From: Ereboglobus sp.
GTDB taxonomy: Bacteria > Verrucomicrobiota > Verrucomicrobiia > Opitutales > Opitutaceae
Assembly (NCBI GenBank): GCA_029974595.1
Contig: JARKRC010000021.1
Coordinates: 33,525 to 97,524 of the forward strand
Reading direction: 5' to 3'
Length of the DNA stretch: 64,000 nucleotides
Shown: in pieces, positions 45,995 to 55,596 of the stretch
Position numbering within the stretch: position 1 is the first letter of the stretch
Layout: each line of letters starts with the position of its first letter
The notes under the pieces: generated by a model
The model's input: the letters and a program-made list of their open reading frames with translations, nothing else
Databases searched by the model: none
What the model was told of the DNA's origin: nothing
Position numbers and translations under genes: made by a program

Positions 45995-47269
45995 TCAGTA
46001 TTCCTTTTCCGCGTAGTGACCGTATTTCTCCATGACGAAGTCGATGTCCTTGTCGCCGCGTCCGCTGAGGTTGATGAGGATGTCCTGCGTGGGGCGTTCC
46101 TTGGCGAGTTTGAGCGCATAGGCGACGGCGTGCGCGCTTTCGAGCGCGGGGATGATGCCTTCGAGCCGCGAGAGGCGGAAAAAGGCGTCGATCGCCTCTT
46201 CGTCGGTCGCGGTGCCCACGATCGTGCGCCCGATGGTTTTCAGGTAGGCGTGTTCGGGGCCGGTCGAGGGATAATCGAGTCCGCTGGCGATGGAATACAC
46301 CGGCGCAGGCTCGCCCTTGTCGTCGGTGAGCATGATCGAGTGAAAGCCGTGCATGGTGCCTTCCTGGCCGTAGGTGAGCGAGGCGGCGTGCTCGCCGAGT
46401 TTCGTGCCGCGCCCGAGCGGCTCGACGCCGTGGAGTTCGACAGGATCGTCGAGGAAGCCGGAGAAAATGCCCATCGCGTTCGAGCCGCCGCCGACGCAGG
46501 CGACGACATTGTCGGGCAGCTCGCCGGTCATTTCCAAGAATTGTTCGCGCGCCTCGATGCCGACGACACGCTGGAATTCGCGCACCATGAGCGGGAACGG
46601 GTGCGGGCCGACGACCGAGCCGATGCAATAGATGCTGTTGACGGGATCTTGGAGATAAGCGGCGAACGCGGAATCGACGGCCTCCTTCAGCGTGCGCAGG
46701 CCGGCGGAAACGGGCACGACCTTTGCGCCGAGGATTTTCATGCGCACGACATTCGGGTGCTCCTTGGCGATATCGACCTCGCCCATGTGGATTTCGACCG
46801 GGATGCCGAAGTAGGCGCCCGCCGTGGCGAGCGCGACGCCGTGCTGGCCGGCGCCGGTTTCGGCGATGAGTTTTTTCTTGCCGAGGTATTTGGCCAGAAG
46901 CGCCTCGCCCATGCAGTGGTTGAGCTTGTGCGCGCCGGAGTGGTTGAGGTCCTCGCGCTTGAGATAGATGCGCGCGCCGGCGATTTTGTCGCTGAGGTTT
47001 TTGCAATAATAAACGGGAGTGGGACGGCCCTGGAAGTGCTTGCGGATGCTGCGCAGTTCGCGGATGAAATCATGGCTGCGGCAGATGTGTTGGTAGCCGC
47101 GGTAGATTTCGTCCATCTGCTTCTGGAGATCGGGCGGGATGAACGAGCCGCCGAACTTGCCGAAAAAGCCGTGTTCGTCGGGCACCTGTCGGTGCATGGG
47201 AAGCGCGGAGAGACGGGCGGATTGGGATTGCCGCGATGACGCGGACGATGCGGTGGATTGGGATGTCAT
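45995..47269 (-). CDS. trpB: Tryptophan synthase beta subunit
   Basis: 424 residues from ATG at 47269; an earlier ATG lies inside the leader terminator hairpin and is unlikely. [10 protein letters not shown], then [19 protein letters not shown] type wording (PLP lysine in HSGAHKLN), [10 protein letters not shown], and the phosphate loop GGGSNAMG are all present, as is ESAHAVAYA near the end. It joins indole and serine to make tryptophan, normally with TrpA, which is not next to it here. Its own leader contains an intrinsic terminator, suggesting attenuation. Confidence 0.96.
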   Translation of the reverse strand: MTSQSTASSASSRQSQSARLSALPMHRQVPDEHGFFGKFGGSFIPPDLQKQMDEIYRGYQHICRSHDFIRELRSIRKHFQGRPTPVYYCKNLSDKIAGARIYLKREDLNHSGAHKLNHCMGEALLAKYLGKKKLIAETGAGQHGVALATAGAYFGIPVEIHMGEVDIAKEHPNVVRMKILGAKVVPVSAGLRTLKEAVDSAFAAYLQDPVNSIYCIGSVVGPHPFPLMVREFQRVVGIEAREQFLEMTGELPDNVVACVGGGSNAMGIFSGFLDDPVELHGVEPLGRGTKLGEHAASLTYGQEGTMHGFHSIMLTDDKGEPAPVYSIASGLDYPSTGPEHAYLKTIGRTIVGTATDEEAIDAFFRLSRLEGIIPALESAHAVAYALKLAKERPTQDILINLSGRGDKDIDFVMEKYGHYAEKEY

Positions 47270-47635
47270 GGTGTGGAGGATTTGGCGTTTATGGATGGTT
47301 TTTGTTGAAAAATGAAGCGCCGTCGTTGCCGGCCCGAAAATAAAAAACCTGCCGGTAATGACGGCAGGCTTCATGGCAAAGTGGTCTATGCGTTAGGTTT
47401 TCGATGTGCGAGCGCGCGTCATTGTTCCGATGTGAGGCAAGGACGACGCCAGGTATTGTTGATGTTTTTGGGCAGACGCATGTTTGAAATGGATGAGCTT
47501 TGCGGAAAATGCGCAAGATGGGTTTTCCGAGTCAAGGCGAAAGGAAACCGACTCCGGGCGGACTTCACTTGGGACTGGCGGACGGGCGGCGTGAGCGCTT
47601 ATCGTTCCATCCTTGTCCCTCATTTTCTTTAACGC
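47270..47635. other. Divergent intergenic region between trpB and proB
   Basis: 366 bp with no convincing gene. It must contain the promoters for trpB (minus) and proB (plus). It holds the leader terminator of trpB at 47342-47368, listed separately. A 9-codon open frame (MTRARTSKT) lies upstream of that hairpin but has no tryptophan codons. Confidence 0.6.
47342..47368 (-). terminator. Intrinsic terminator in the trpB leader, possible attenuator
   Basis: On the minus strand CCTGCCG and CGGCAGG form a 7-bp stem around TCATTAC, followed by TTTTTTATTTT. It lies about 73 bp upstream of the trpB ATG with no gene in front of it, so its likely job is conditional termination of trpB. Confidence 0.78.
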
Positions 47636-48739
47636 ATGAAACCTTTCGCACAACCAAAGCGCATCGTCATCAAGCTCGGCACCGGCGTGCTCACGACCGG
47701 TATTGGAAAGCTGGATACGGCGCGCATCGCGGCGTTGTCCTCGGAGGTCGCGGCGTTTCGCGCGCGCGGGATCGAGGTGATCGTCGTTTCGTCGGGCGCG
47801 GTCGGGCTCGGCATGGGGCGGCTCGGACTGGAAAAAAAGCCGCGCGATATTTCCAAGAAACAGGCGTGCGCCGCCGTCGGCCAGTCGCTCCTCATGCAAT
47901 ACTGGCAGGACGGCCTCGACCCACACGGCCTCACCGCCGCGCAGGTGCTCCTCACGCACGACGACCTGCGCGGACGGCAGCGCTACCTCGGCGTGAAGGA
48001 CTGCCTCGAAACGCTCATCGATTACGGCACGATCCCCGTCATCAATGAAAACGACACCGTGAGCGCGTCCGAAATCAAGTTCGGCGACAACGACACTCTC
48101 TCCGCGATGGTCGCGAGCCTCACGGGGGCGCAGCACCTCTTCATCATTTCAACCGCGCCCGGATTGATCGACATGAAGGGCACGGGAAAAATCGTGCCCG
48201 TCGTCCAAAAAATCACGCCCGAGATCGAGGCCATGGCGGGCGGCACTACGAGCGAGACGGCGACCGGCGGCATGGTCAGCAAAATCTCTGCCGCGAAGCT
48301 CGCCGTGAAGTCGGGCTGCGGCGTGTTCATCGCCAGCGGCGCGGAGCCGGAAATCATGCACCGCCTACTCGCAGGCACGGGGCCGGGGACGTTTTTTGTG
48401 CCGAGCGGCATTCCGATGGATTCGAAGAAACGCTGGCTCGCGTATTTCCAGCGTCCCACCTGCTCAATCAGCGTGAAGGCCGACGCGATACCGGCGTTGC
48501 GGGAACAAGGCCGGAGCCTGCTCGCCGTCGGCGTGACGGGCGCGAAAGGCATTTTCGCCGCCGGTGAAATCGTAAACGTGCTCGCGCCGGACGACACAGT
48601 CATCGCGCGCGGCAAGACAGCCTACGGCAGCGTCGAAATCGCAAAAATCGCCGGAAAGCACGGCGACGAAATGCGCGCACTGTATCCGACGCGTAAACAC
48701 CTCGAAGTCGTCCACCGCGACGAGATGGCGGTGCTGTGA
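47636..48739 (+). CDS. proB: Glutamate 5-kinase
   Basis: 367 residues, the usual length. The amino acid kinase domain covers about 1-255, with RIVIKLGTGVLT, EVIVVSSGAVGLGMGRL, IPVINENDTVSASEIKFGDN and GGMVSKISAAKLA. A PUA domain follows at ~275-355. It makes glutamyl-5-phosphate, the first step of proline synthesis, and is normally inhibited by proline through this arrangement. It is divergent from trpB. ProA is not in the window. Confidence 0.96.
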   Translation: MKPFAQPKRIVIKLGTGVLTTGIGKLDTARIAALSSEVAAFRARGIEVIVVSSGAVGLGMGRLGLEKKPRDISKKQACAAVGQSLLMQYWQDGLDPHGLTAAQVLLTHDDLRGRQRYLGVKDCLETLIDYGTIPVINENDTVSASEIKFGDNDTLSAMVASLTGAQHLFIISTAPGLIDMKGTGKIVPVVQKITPEIEAMAGGTTSETATGGMVSKISAAKLAVKSGCGVFIASGAEPEIMHRLLAGTGPGTFFVPSGIPMDSKKRWLAYFQRPTCSISVKADAIPALREQGRSLLAVGVTGAKGIFAAGEIVNVLAPDDTVIARGKTAYGSVEIAKIAGKHGDEMRALYPTRKHLEVVHRDEMAVL

Positions 48740-48868
48740 TACTTTTCTGGGTTCAAAGGGGAATAAAATCGGACTCACGCGGAGATGCGGAGGCGCGGAG
48801 AATACGATCAATTTTTTCGTGTTCCGTGTCTTCGCTCCTTTGCGTGAGCAAGGCAGGCTGCGATGTTT

Positions 48869-51800
48869 TTATGCTGGCGGCAATTCGCGGTAGGAGCCGC
48901 GAAGGGGGTGGGAGATACCTTTTTTCAGGAAGAGGCCGGTGAGGGAGTTTTTGTTTTTGCGGATTTCCTCCGGGGTGCCGTTCGCAAGGAGCTCGCCCCC
49001 GTGGATGCCTGCCGCAGGGCCGAGGTCGATGATGCGGTCGGCGTGCCGCATGAGTTCGTCGTCGTGCTCCACCACGAGGAGCGTATTGCCCTTGGCGCGG
49101 AGGGTTTGGAGCGTTTCGATAAGGCGGTCGTTGTCGCGGGCGTGCAGGCCGATGCTGGGCTCGTCGAGCACGTAGAGGACGCCGCTGAGGTTGCTGCCAA
49201 GTTGCGCGGCGAGGCGGATGCGTTGCGACTCGCCGCCGCTGAGGGTTTCGGTGGGACGGTCGAGCGTGAGGTAGCCGAGACCGACGTGATCGAGGAATCG
49301 GAGGCGTTCCTCGATTTGCGGGAGGATGTCCTGCGTGATCGCGCGGGTGCGGGCGTCCGTTTGGTCGAGGTGACGGAGCTGGGCGAGGAGATCGGAAGGC
49401 GTGAGACGAAGGAGCGCGGGGAGGGAAAGCGCCGAAAATGCGGAATGCGGAGTGCGCAGTGCGGAATGGTCGGACTTCGGCAGCGGTGACGCCTTGGTTT
49501 TTTGTTTCTTGATTCCGCGATCCGCATTCCGAGCTCCGCATTCGGTGAAATGCAATTTCACCGCGCGGGCAATGCGGTTGAGGCGCTCGCCGTGGCACTG
49601 AGGGCAGGGCTGGCCGCGGTCGCTGATGTCGGTGGCGTCGTCGATGCCGTAGGTTTTCAGTTGGAGGGCAATGTCGCGGTTTTCGATCGTGTCGTTTTGC
49701 TGCTCGTCGAGAGCGAGCATCCAGGGATAGATGCGTCCGTGGCCGCGGCAGGCGGGACACCAGCCGCGGGGAGAATTGAAGGAGAAGTTTTTCGGATCAA
49801 GCTCGGGGAAGGTTTCGCCGGTCTCGGAATCGGTGCGCGTGGTCGAGAGCCAGGTGATGATTTTGTTGTCGCCGGTCAGCAGAAAACAGGAGCCTTGGCC
49901 GAGGCGCAACGCCGCGGCCAAGGAAGAGTGAAGGGTGAAGGGTGAAGAGTGAAAGTCGGAGGTGGCGGATATGGCGGAAGCGCGGGCGGCGGGTTGGCGG
50001 CGGGGATTTTTTTTGGCTTTCGGAGTTTCTTTTTCCGGCTTCGCGGATTTCAAATCGGCGACGACGACTTCGATGTCGTGCTCTTTGTAGCGGTCGAGTT
50101 TTTGGAAGCTGGCGACGGGGAAGAGGCGTCCGTCGGCCCGCATGTGGGTGTAGCCCTGTTTCTCAATCCATGTGGCGATGGGCTGGTGGTGGCCTTTGCG
50201 TCCGCGGATGAGCGGGGCGCAGAGGTAGAGGTTTTTTGCTTTTTTCGCGCGCGGGTCGGTGGCTAGGATTTTTTCGAGGTGGGCGCGGAGTTGCGAGGGT
50301 GTGAGCGGGACGATGGGCAGGCCGGTGCCGGGATGGTGCTGCACGCCGAGGCGCGCGTAAAGGAGGCGGAGATATTGCGCGATTTCGGTGATGGTGGCGA
50401 CGGTGGATTTGCGGGTGCCGCGCGTGATGCGCTGCTCGATGGCGACGGTGGGCGGGATGCCGGTGAGCCGGTCGATGTCGGGGCGGGGGAGTTGCTCGAC
50501 GAACTGGCGCGCGTAGGGCGACATGGATTCCATGAAGCGGCGCTGGCCCTCCGCAAAAACGATGTCGAACGCGAGCGTGGATTTGCCGGAGCCGGAGACG
50601 CCGGTGACGACGTTGAGGGCGCGATGCGGAATGGAGAGGCTGAGGTTCTTGAGATTGTTTTCGCGCGCACCGATGATCCGCAACACGGAGGTTGCGGATT
50701 GATTTACGATTTCAGATTTACGATTTACGATTGAATGAGGAGCTTCCGCTCCGGTGGGGATTTGCGCAGTCGAAGTGCTTTCATTCGTAAATCGTAAATC
50801 GTAATTTGTAATTCCTTCGAGCGCAGCTCGCAGATAGGGCGCGGTGGCTGTGGCGGTGGTGGCGAGGTGTTCGGGCGTGCCTTCGGCGACGATGCGTCCG
50901 CCGTCGGCGCCGGCCTCGGGGCCGATCTCGATGATCCAGTCGGCGGATTTGAGGACGTCGATGTTGTGCTCGATGACGACGACACTGTGGCCGCGGTCAA
51001 CGAGGGCGTGGAGAACGGCGAGGAGGCGCTTGACGTCGTGGCGGTGCAGGCCGGTGGTGGGCTCGTCCAAAAGGAGCAGAGCTCCTTTGAATGGGGAATG
51101 GGGAATGGGGATTGCGGAATGGGCGGACGCAAGCGCGGAGGATGCGCGTTTGTGGGATTTGGTGGGTTGCGTGGCACGGGCATCCTGCCCGTGGTTGGCG
51201 TCAGACACGGGCTGGAAGCCCGTGCCACCCGATCCGGACCCGGACGTGCCTGTGAGATGCCGCACGAGTTTCAGGCGTTGGGATTCGCCGCCGCTGAGGG
51301 TGTTGAGGGGCTGGCCCAGCGTGAGGTAGCCGAGGCCGACTTGAGCGAGGGGGGCGAGGCGCGTGGTGATTTGCGGGTGCTCGGCGAAAAGGGCGAGGGC
51401 GTCGTCGATCGAGGTATTGAGGAGGTCGTGGATGGAGCGGCCGCTCCACATGATGGCGAGGACTTCGGGCTTGAAGCGGCGGCCTTCGCAGATGGGACAG
51501 GGAACGAAAACGTCGGAGAGGAATTGCATTTCGACGCGCTCGGAGCCGAGGCCGTTGCAATGCTCGCAGCGTCCATCGCCGCTGTTGAAAGAGAAACTCG
51601 ACGCGGTGAAGCCGGCGGTTTGCGCGGCGGGCGTGGCGGCGTAGAGTTCGCGGATGTGTTCCCATGCCTCGGTGTAGAGCGCGGGATTGGAGCGTGGAGT
51701 GCGGGAAAGCGGGGACTGATCAACGAGGATGATTTCGCCGAGGGCGTCGGCTCCGGTGATGCGGGCGATTTGCGCGGGGTCCTCGGCGAGCTGGTGGCGG

Positions 51801-54205
51801 GCGACGGAGAGGCCTTGGTAGATGATGTTGTCGAGGAGCGTCGATTTGCCGGAGCCGGACACGCCGCTGAGGCAGACAAGGCGGTTGAGCGGAAGCGATA
51901 GCGTGAGATCGGTGATGTTGTGCTTCGACGCGCCTTCGATATGCAGATTTACGATTTCAGATTTACGATTTACGATTGAATGAGGAGCTTCCGCTCCAGT
52001 GGGGATTTGCGCTGCCGAAGTTCTTTCATTCGTAAATCGTAATTCGTAATTCGTAAATTGCCCGGGCTCGACGGGGCGGCGCGTTGCGGGCGTGGGGATT
52101 GTTTCGCGTCCGCTCAGGTAGGCTCCGGTGATGCTGGTTTTGCTGGAGAGGAGTTGCGGCAGGGGGCCGCTGAAAACGATGTGCCCGCCGCGGGCTCCGG
52201 GTTCGGGGCCGACTTCAATGATATGGTCGGCGGCGCGGATCATGGTTTCGTCGTGCTCGACAACGACGACCGTGTTGCCCGCATCGGTGAGGCTGCGGAT
52301 AATCGCGATGAGGCGGTCGATGTCGCGGGGGTGCAGGCCAACGCTGGGCTCGTCGAGGACAAAGAGCGTATCGACGAGCGAGGTGCCGAGGCAGGAGGTG
52401 AGGTTGACGCGTTCGACTTCGCCGCCGGAGAGCGTTTTCGAAGAGCGGTCGAGCGTGAGATAACCGAGGCCAACTTGCGTGAGGTAGCGCAGGCGCGTGA
52501 GGATGCTGTCGTGGGCGAGCCGCGCGGGATTTTCGATTTTCGATTCTCGATTTTCGATTGGATGAGCTTCGTCTTTCGTTTGCAATTCGGCGTGGTCGCG
52601 CCCAATCGAAAATCGAGGATTGAAAATCGAAAATTTATCCCCGCCGCAGTTCCCGTTTTCGACCAGGCTCAACAATTCATCCGCCGGCAACTGGTAGAGC
52701 TCGGGGAGCGTCTTGCCGTGCCATTTCCAGCAGAGGGCTTCGGGCTGGAGGCGCTGGCCGCGGCAGGCGGGGCAGGGGTTGTAGGCACGGTAGCGCGAGA
52801 GGAAGACGCGGACGTGCATTTTGTAGGTGGTGTTTTCCAGCCATTGGAAAAAGCCCTTGAGTCCATACCAGAGGTCGTCGACGTCGTAGTCGATTTCCTC
52901 GCCGCGCGCTTTGCGGGCGCGATACTCGGGTTCGCCGAGCATGACGAACTCGCGTTGTTTTTCGGTGAGTTTCGCGTAGGGGATGTCGGTCGGGATTTTA
53001 TGGCGGCGCGCGGCGCGGATGAGGTCTTCGCGCGACATGCTGTAAACCTGTCCCTCGAAGGGTTTGATCGCGCCGCCTTCGATCGAGAGCGTCTGGTCGG
53101 GGATGGCGAGGCGGTAGTCGATTTCGATGACGCGCCCGAAACCGCGGCAGGAAGGGCACGCGCCGAGCGGAGAATTGAAGGAGAAAAGCGCGGGCGTGGC
53201 CGGGCGGAAAGTGCGGTTGGTTTTCGGCGAGTGCAGGCCTTTCGAGAACGTGGAATGCGCAACGTAGCGCGTTTCGCCCGCACCGGACGCGGCGGGCGCG
53301 GCGGCGTCCTGTGCGGCAAAAAGCCGCAACTGGCCGTGTCCGAAATGGAGCGCGGTCTCGGCGGCCTCGATGAAACGCGAGCGGCTGGCGGCGGCGATTT
53401 CGACGCGGTCTTGCACGACGTGGATTTCCTCGATGCCGGCGGCGAGCGGCGCGTCGTTGGCGAGGAGGTCGTCGATGCGGTGCGTGGTGAATTCGGAATG
53501 CGGAGTGTAGAGTGCGGAATTGTCGGACTTCGCGGGTTTGGGGGCTTTGATTTTTTCCATTCCGCGATCCGCATTCTGCAATGCGCATTCTACAAGGACG
53601 CGGACGTAGGTTTGGTTTTTGAGGCTGGTGAGGATTTCCGACCAGGAGAGGCTTGCGGGTTTTTTAATGCGGAAGGTGATGATGAGCGTGCGGCCCTCCG
53701 CGGCAGCGAGCGTTTTGGCCCAGATGGTTTGCGGGTTGTCGTCCTCCACGAGTTCGCCCGTTTCAGGGTCGTAGCAACTGGCGGCGTGGCTGAACCAGAC
53801 TTTGAAGTAGTCGGTGAGCTCGGTCATGGTGCCGACGGTCGAGCGGGAGGTTTTGACGGTGTTCGTTTGCTCGATGGCGATGGAGGGGCGGATGTTTTCG
53901 ATGGAATCGACCTTGGGTTTGTCGAGGAGGTCGAGAAACTGGCGCGTGTAGGCGCTGAACGTTTCGACGTAGCGGCGCTGCCCCTCGGCGTGCAGCGTGT
54001 CGAACACGAGCGAGGATTTGCCCGCGCCGCTCAGTCCGGTGACGGCGATGTATTTGCCGAGCGGGATGTCGAGGTCGAAGCCCTTGAGGTTGTTCTGACG
54101 CACACCACGCAGGCGGATGCTGTTGAATGCGGATTGCGGAGTGCGGAATGCGGAATGCATTGCTCGAACGGATGCTTTTTTCGACTTGGACACGCAGACA
54201 CGCAT
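48869..54205 (-). CDS. uvrA: UvrA-type excinuclease ATPase with three ABC modules and in-frame repeat insertions
   Basis: 1778 residues from ATG at 54205; a TTG at 54277 and an ATG at 54160, the latter inside a repeat, are alternatives. Normal UvrA is about 940. Module I has [10 protein letters not shown] and [14 protein letters not shown], its zinc pairs [18 protein letters not shown], then [13 protein letters not shown]. Module II has [31 protein letters not shown] and [14 protein letters not shown] second type I module has [14 protein letters not shown] and [32 protein letters not shown], then [14 protein letters not shown] see no second type II module before the stop. Long UvrA forms are known in Chlamydiae. 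At least seven linker stretches are encoded by repeats listed separately. It recognises DNA damage with UvrB. Confidence 0.93.
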   Translation of the reverse strand: MRVCVSKSKKASVRAMHSAFRTPQSAFNSIRLRGVRQNNLKGFDLDIPLGKYIAVTGLSGAGKSSLVFDTLHAEGQRRYVETFSAYTRQFLDLLDKPKVDSIENIRPSIAIEQTNTVKTSRSTVGTMTELTDYFKVWFSHAASCYDPETGELVEDDNPQTIWAKTLAAAEGRTLIITFRIKKPASLSWSEILTSLKNQTYVRVLVECALQNADRGMEKIKAPKPAKSDNSALYTPHSEFTTHRIDDLLANDAPLAAGIEEIHVVQDRVEIAAASRSRFIEAAETALHFGHGQLRLFAAQDAAAPAASGAGETRYVAHSTFSKGLHSPKTNRTFRPATPALFSFNSPLGACPSCRGFGRVIEIDYRLAIPDQTLSIEGGAIKPFEGQVYSMSREDLIRAARRHKIPTDIPYAKLTEKQREFVMLGEPEYRARKARGEEIDYDVDDLWYGLKGFFQWLENTTYKMHVRVFLSRYRAYNPCPACRGQRLQPEALCWKWHGKTLPELYQLPADELLSLVENGNCGGDKFSIFNPRFSIGRDHAELQTKDEAHPIENRESKIENPARLAHDSILTRLRYLTQVGLGYLTLDRSSKTLSGGEVERVNLTSCLGTSLVDTLFVLDEPSVGLHPRDIDRLIAIIRSLTDAGNTVVVVEHDETMIRAADHIIEVGPEPGARGGHIVFSGPLPQLLSSKTSITGAYLSGRETIPTPATRRPVEPGQFTNYELRFTNERTSAAQIPTGAEAPHSIVNRKSEIVNLHIEGASKHNITDLTLSLPLNRLVCLSGVSGSGKSTLLDNIIYQGLSVARHQLAEDPAQIARITGADALGEIILVDQSPLSRTPRSNPALYTEAWEHIRELYAATPAAQTAGFTASSFSFNSGDGRCEHCNGLGSERVEMQFLSDVFVPCPICEGRRFKPEVLAIMWSGRSIHDLLNTSIDDALALFAEHPQITTRLAPLAQVGLGYLTLGQPLNTLSGGESQRLKLVRHLTGTSGSGSGGTGFQPVSDANHGQDARATQPTKSHKRASSALASAHSAIPIPHSPFKGALLLLDEPTTGLHRHDVKRLLAVLHALVDRGHSVVVIEHNIDVLKSADWIIEIGPEAGADGGRIVAEGTPEHLATTATATAPYLRAALEGITNYDLRFTNESTSTAQIPTGAEAPHSIVNRKSEIVNQSATSVLRIIGARENNLKNLSLSIPHRALNVVTGVSGSGKSTLAFDIVFAEGQRRFMESMSPYARQFVEQLPRPDIDRLTGIPPTVAIEQRITRGTRKSTVATITEIAQYLRLLYARLGVQHHPGTGLPIVPLTPSQLRAHLEKILATDPRAKKAKNLYLCAPLIRGRKGHHQPIATWIEKQGYTHMRADGRLFPVASFQKLDRYKEHDIEVVVADLKSAKPEKETPKAKKNPRRQPAARASAISATSDFHSSPFTLHSSLAAALRLGQGSCFLLTGDNKIITWLSTTRTDSETGETFPELDPKNFSFNSPRGWCPACRGHGRIYPWMLALDEQQNDTIENRDIALQLKTYGIDDATDISDRGQPCPQCHGERLNRIARAVKLHFTECGARNADRGIKKQKTKASPLPKSDHSALRTPHSAFSALSLPALLRLTPSDLLAQLRHLDQTDARTRAITQDILPQIEERLRFLDHVGLGYLTLDRPTETLSGGESQRIRLAAQLGSNLSGVLYVLDEPSIGLHARDNDRLIETLQTLRAKGNTLLVVEHDDELMRHADRIIDLGPAAGIHGGELLANGTPEEIRKNKNSLTGLFLKKGISHPLRGSYRELPPA
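49435..49546. repeat. GCGGAATGCGG-type inverted repeat in uvrA
   Basis: GCGGAATGCGGAGTGCGC... on one side and TCCGCGATCCGCATTCC on the other flank a spacer. In protein it reads [10 protein letters not shown] ... [11 protein letters not shown]. It lies in a linker of the second type I module. Confidence 0.8.
49924..49956. repeat. GTGAAGG-type tandem repeat in uvrA
   Basis: Four to five units like GAAGAGTGAAGGGTGAAGG encode a SPFTLHSSL stretch in a linker of UvrA. Confidence 0.65.
50701..50813. repeat. GATTTACGATTTACGA inverted repeat, copy 1 in uvrA
   Basis: Arms of tandem TTACGATT units and their inverted partners (AATCGTAAATCGTAA) flank a spacer containing GAGCTTCCGCTC. It encodes [21 protein letters not shown] near-identical copy lies 1.24 kb away in the same orientation. 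Confidence 0.88.
51089..51245. repeat. Mixed repeat block with CACGGGC palindromes in uvrA
   Basis: GGGAATGGGGAATGGGG tandem units, then CACGGGC-ATCCT-GCCCGTG (51175-51193) and CACGGGCT-GGA-AGCCCGTG (51206-51224). The last is identical to palindromes in rsmA. It encodes [19 protein letters not shown] in a loop of module II between the signature and Walker B motifs. Confidence 0.88.
51945..52059. repeat. GATTTACGATTTACGA inverted repeat, copy 2 in uvrA
   Basis: Nearly the same sequence as the copy at 50701-50813, including the spacer GAATGAGGAGCTTCCGCTCC. It lies in the linker between modules I and II and encodes almost the same peptide. Confidence 0.88.
52529..52635. repeat. TTTTCGATT-type inverted repeat in uvrA
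   Basis: TTTTCGATTTTCGATTCTCG on one side and AATCGAAAATCGAGG plus GAAAATCGAAAATT on the other flank a spacer. It encodes [11 protein letters not shown] and [11 protein letters not shown] in module I. Confidence 0.85.
53490..53592. repeat. GCGGAATGCGG-type inverted repeat, second copy in uvrA
   Basis: ATTCGGAATGCGGAGTG... and CCATTCCGCGATCCGCATTC flank a spacer. It encodes [20 protein letters not shown] and similar. The spacer shares TGTCGGACTTCG with the copy at 49435. Confidence 0.82.
54121..54161. repeat. GCGGAATGCGG-type tandem repeat near the uvrA start
   Basis: TGCGGATTGCGGAGTGCGG and GAATGCGGAATGCAT encode [12 protein letters not shown] just before the first conserved UvrA residues. 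It supplies one of the possible ATG start codons. Confidence 0.75.
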
Positions 54206-54269
54206 GAACAGACGAAGCCGAAATTCAACACTTAGAAATGCGGCGCGCGCACAGGCTGCGCCGGTCGTT

Positions 54270-55427
54270 TCATGCAAGGCCGTCGAACAGAGTCAAATAA
54301 CGCGCAAGTTGTATTTCCGGAGAAAAATGTTCGCGGGCGTGGACGGCGACGCGGACAGATTCGGCGGCGCGGGTGTTTGCGGCATCGGGCGCGGCGATGA
54401 GGCGTGTGAGCGCGTCAATGAAGGCGGCTTGGTCGCCGGGCGGGACTGCGATGCCGCCGCATTCGGCGACGCCGCCGACTGCGTAGGCGACGGAGGGGAT
54501 GCCGTACACGTGCGCCTCGACGAGGAAATTGGGGAGCGATTCGCTGCGCGACGTGAGGACGGCGATAGTGGCGTGGGCGGCCTGCGGGCTGGCGTAGAAG
54601 AGTGCAGGGTTTGCGGCGAAACCGTGAAAATGCACGCGGTCGGCGACGCCGAGCTGCTGCGCGAGGGCGCGGCAGGATGGCAGTTCGGAGCCGTCGCCGA
54701 CGAAGTCGAGACGCACGTTGAGCGATGACGGGAGTTTTGAGAGGATTTCGATGAGTTCGCGCTGGTTCTTTTCGGGCCGGAACATCGCGCAGCACAGGAG
54801 GCGGACGGGTTGTGTGGCATGGGTATCCTGTCCATGAGGGGACACGAGCTGGCAACCCGTGCCACTCAAGTCACCTGATCCACACGTGGCAGCCCGTGCC
54901 ATCTCCTGATCCACCCGATCCGGCTGCGCGTCGAAGACGACAGCATTGTGGATGACGGTGATTTTTTCGGTGGGGACGGCATAGGTTTCGCGGAGGATGC
55001 GGGCGGCTTCGTGGCTGTTGGCAATGGTATGGCGCGTGGCGTGGAGCGAGCGGGCGTAGGCGGCGGGGAGCGTCTTGCCGGTGCGCATGGTCGAGACGAC
55101 GGCGAGGCGGGGGAAGGCGCGCGCGATGCGTCCGGCTTTGCAATTCGCCATGCGGCCCATGCAGAGGACGATGTCCGGTGCGATGCGGCGCAGGGCGCTG
55201 TGCAGGCCGGGTGCGAAGAAATCGAGGCGCGTGTCGAAAGGCTGGAGGGTGAAGGTTTTGAAATTCGCGGTTCCGGATTGGGCGCGAGGCGCAAGCGTGC
55301 CGCCGGGGCGGAAGGTGATCAGCATCACCTCGCAGCCGGACTCGGCGAAGGTCCGCGCGAGGTGGAGGCTTTGGCGCTCGGTGCCGCCGTTGCGCAGATA
55401 ATCTTGGAGGATGACGATTTTTTTCAC
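54270..55427 (-). CDS. GT4-like glycosyltransferase with an in-frame repeat insertion
   Basis: 385 residues. The start IVILQDYLRNGGTERQSLHL and the C-terminal PEKNQRELIEIL, VDFVGDGSEL-like strand, RSESLPNFLVEAHVYGIPSV and GGVAECGGIAVPPGD are typical of GT-B, family 4 enzymes, with the nucleotide-sugar-binding E-x7-E-type region near residue 310. Between the two Rossmann domains, residues ~195-220 (SGTGCQLVSPHGQDTHATQ) are encoded by degenerate CACGGGC-type palindromes. It probably builds a cell-surface glycan; the sugar and acceptor are unknown. Its stop lies just before the uvrA start region. Confidence 0.85.
   Translation of the reverse strand: MKKIVILQDYLRNGGTERQSLHLARTFAESGCEVMLITFRPGGTLAPRAQSGTANFKTFTLQPFDTRLDFFAPGLHSALRRIAPDIVLCMGRMANCKAGRIARAFPRLAVVSTMRTGKTLPAAYARSLHATRHTIANSHEAARILRETYAVPTEKITVIHNAVVFDAQPDRVDQEMARAATCGSGDLSGTGCQLVSPHGQDTHATQPVRLLCCAMFRPEKNQRELIEILSKLPSSLNVRLDFVGDGSELPSCRALAQQLGVADRVHFHGFAANPALFYASPQAAHATIAVLTSRSESLPNFLVEAHVYGIPSVAYAVGGVAECGGIAVPPGDQAAFIDALTRLIAAPDAANTRAAESVRVAVHAREHFSPEIQLARYLTLFDGLA
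54814..54922. repeat. Degenerate palindromic repeats in frame in the glycosyltransferase gene
   Basis: Units such as GGCATGGGTATCCTGTCCATG, CACGAGCTGGCAACCCGTG and CACGTGGCAGCCCGTG are diverged forms of the CACGGGCT-AGCCCGTG element in rsmA and uvrA. Confidence 0.7.
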
Positions 55428-55596
55428 GTGTCTGCGGATGTGACGGCGAGGGTTGTCATGAAATTGTGAATTGTTGGCACAGAGAGGCGGCGCACAGGCG
55501 TTTTGGGCCTGTTTCCCGTTGACCGTCTGTATCAGTTGCGGTGACTTTGTCCGCCTGTAAATCTAATAAACCTTAAAACGTTATCATTTTCCCAAC

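Noticed and set aside
47393..47430. A Trp leader peptide for trpB attenuation
   Set aside because: The only short frame there (MTRARTSKT) has no tryptophan codons.
52058..54235. A 725-codon open frame on the plus strand
   Set aside because: It is antisense to uvrA, whose catalytic motifs are complete on the minus strand; the plus reading has no recognisable domain.
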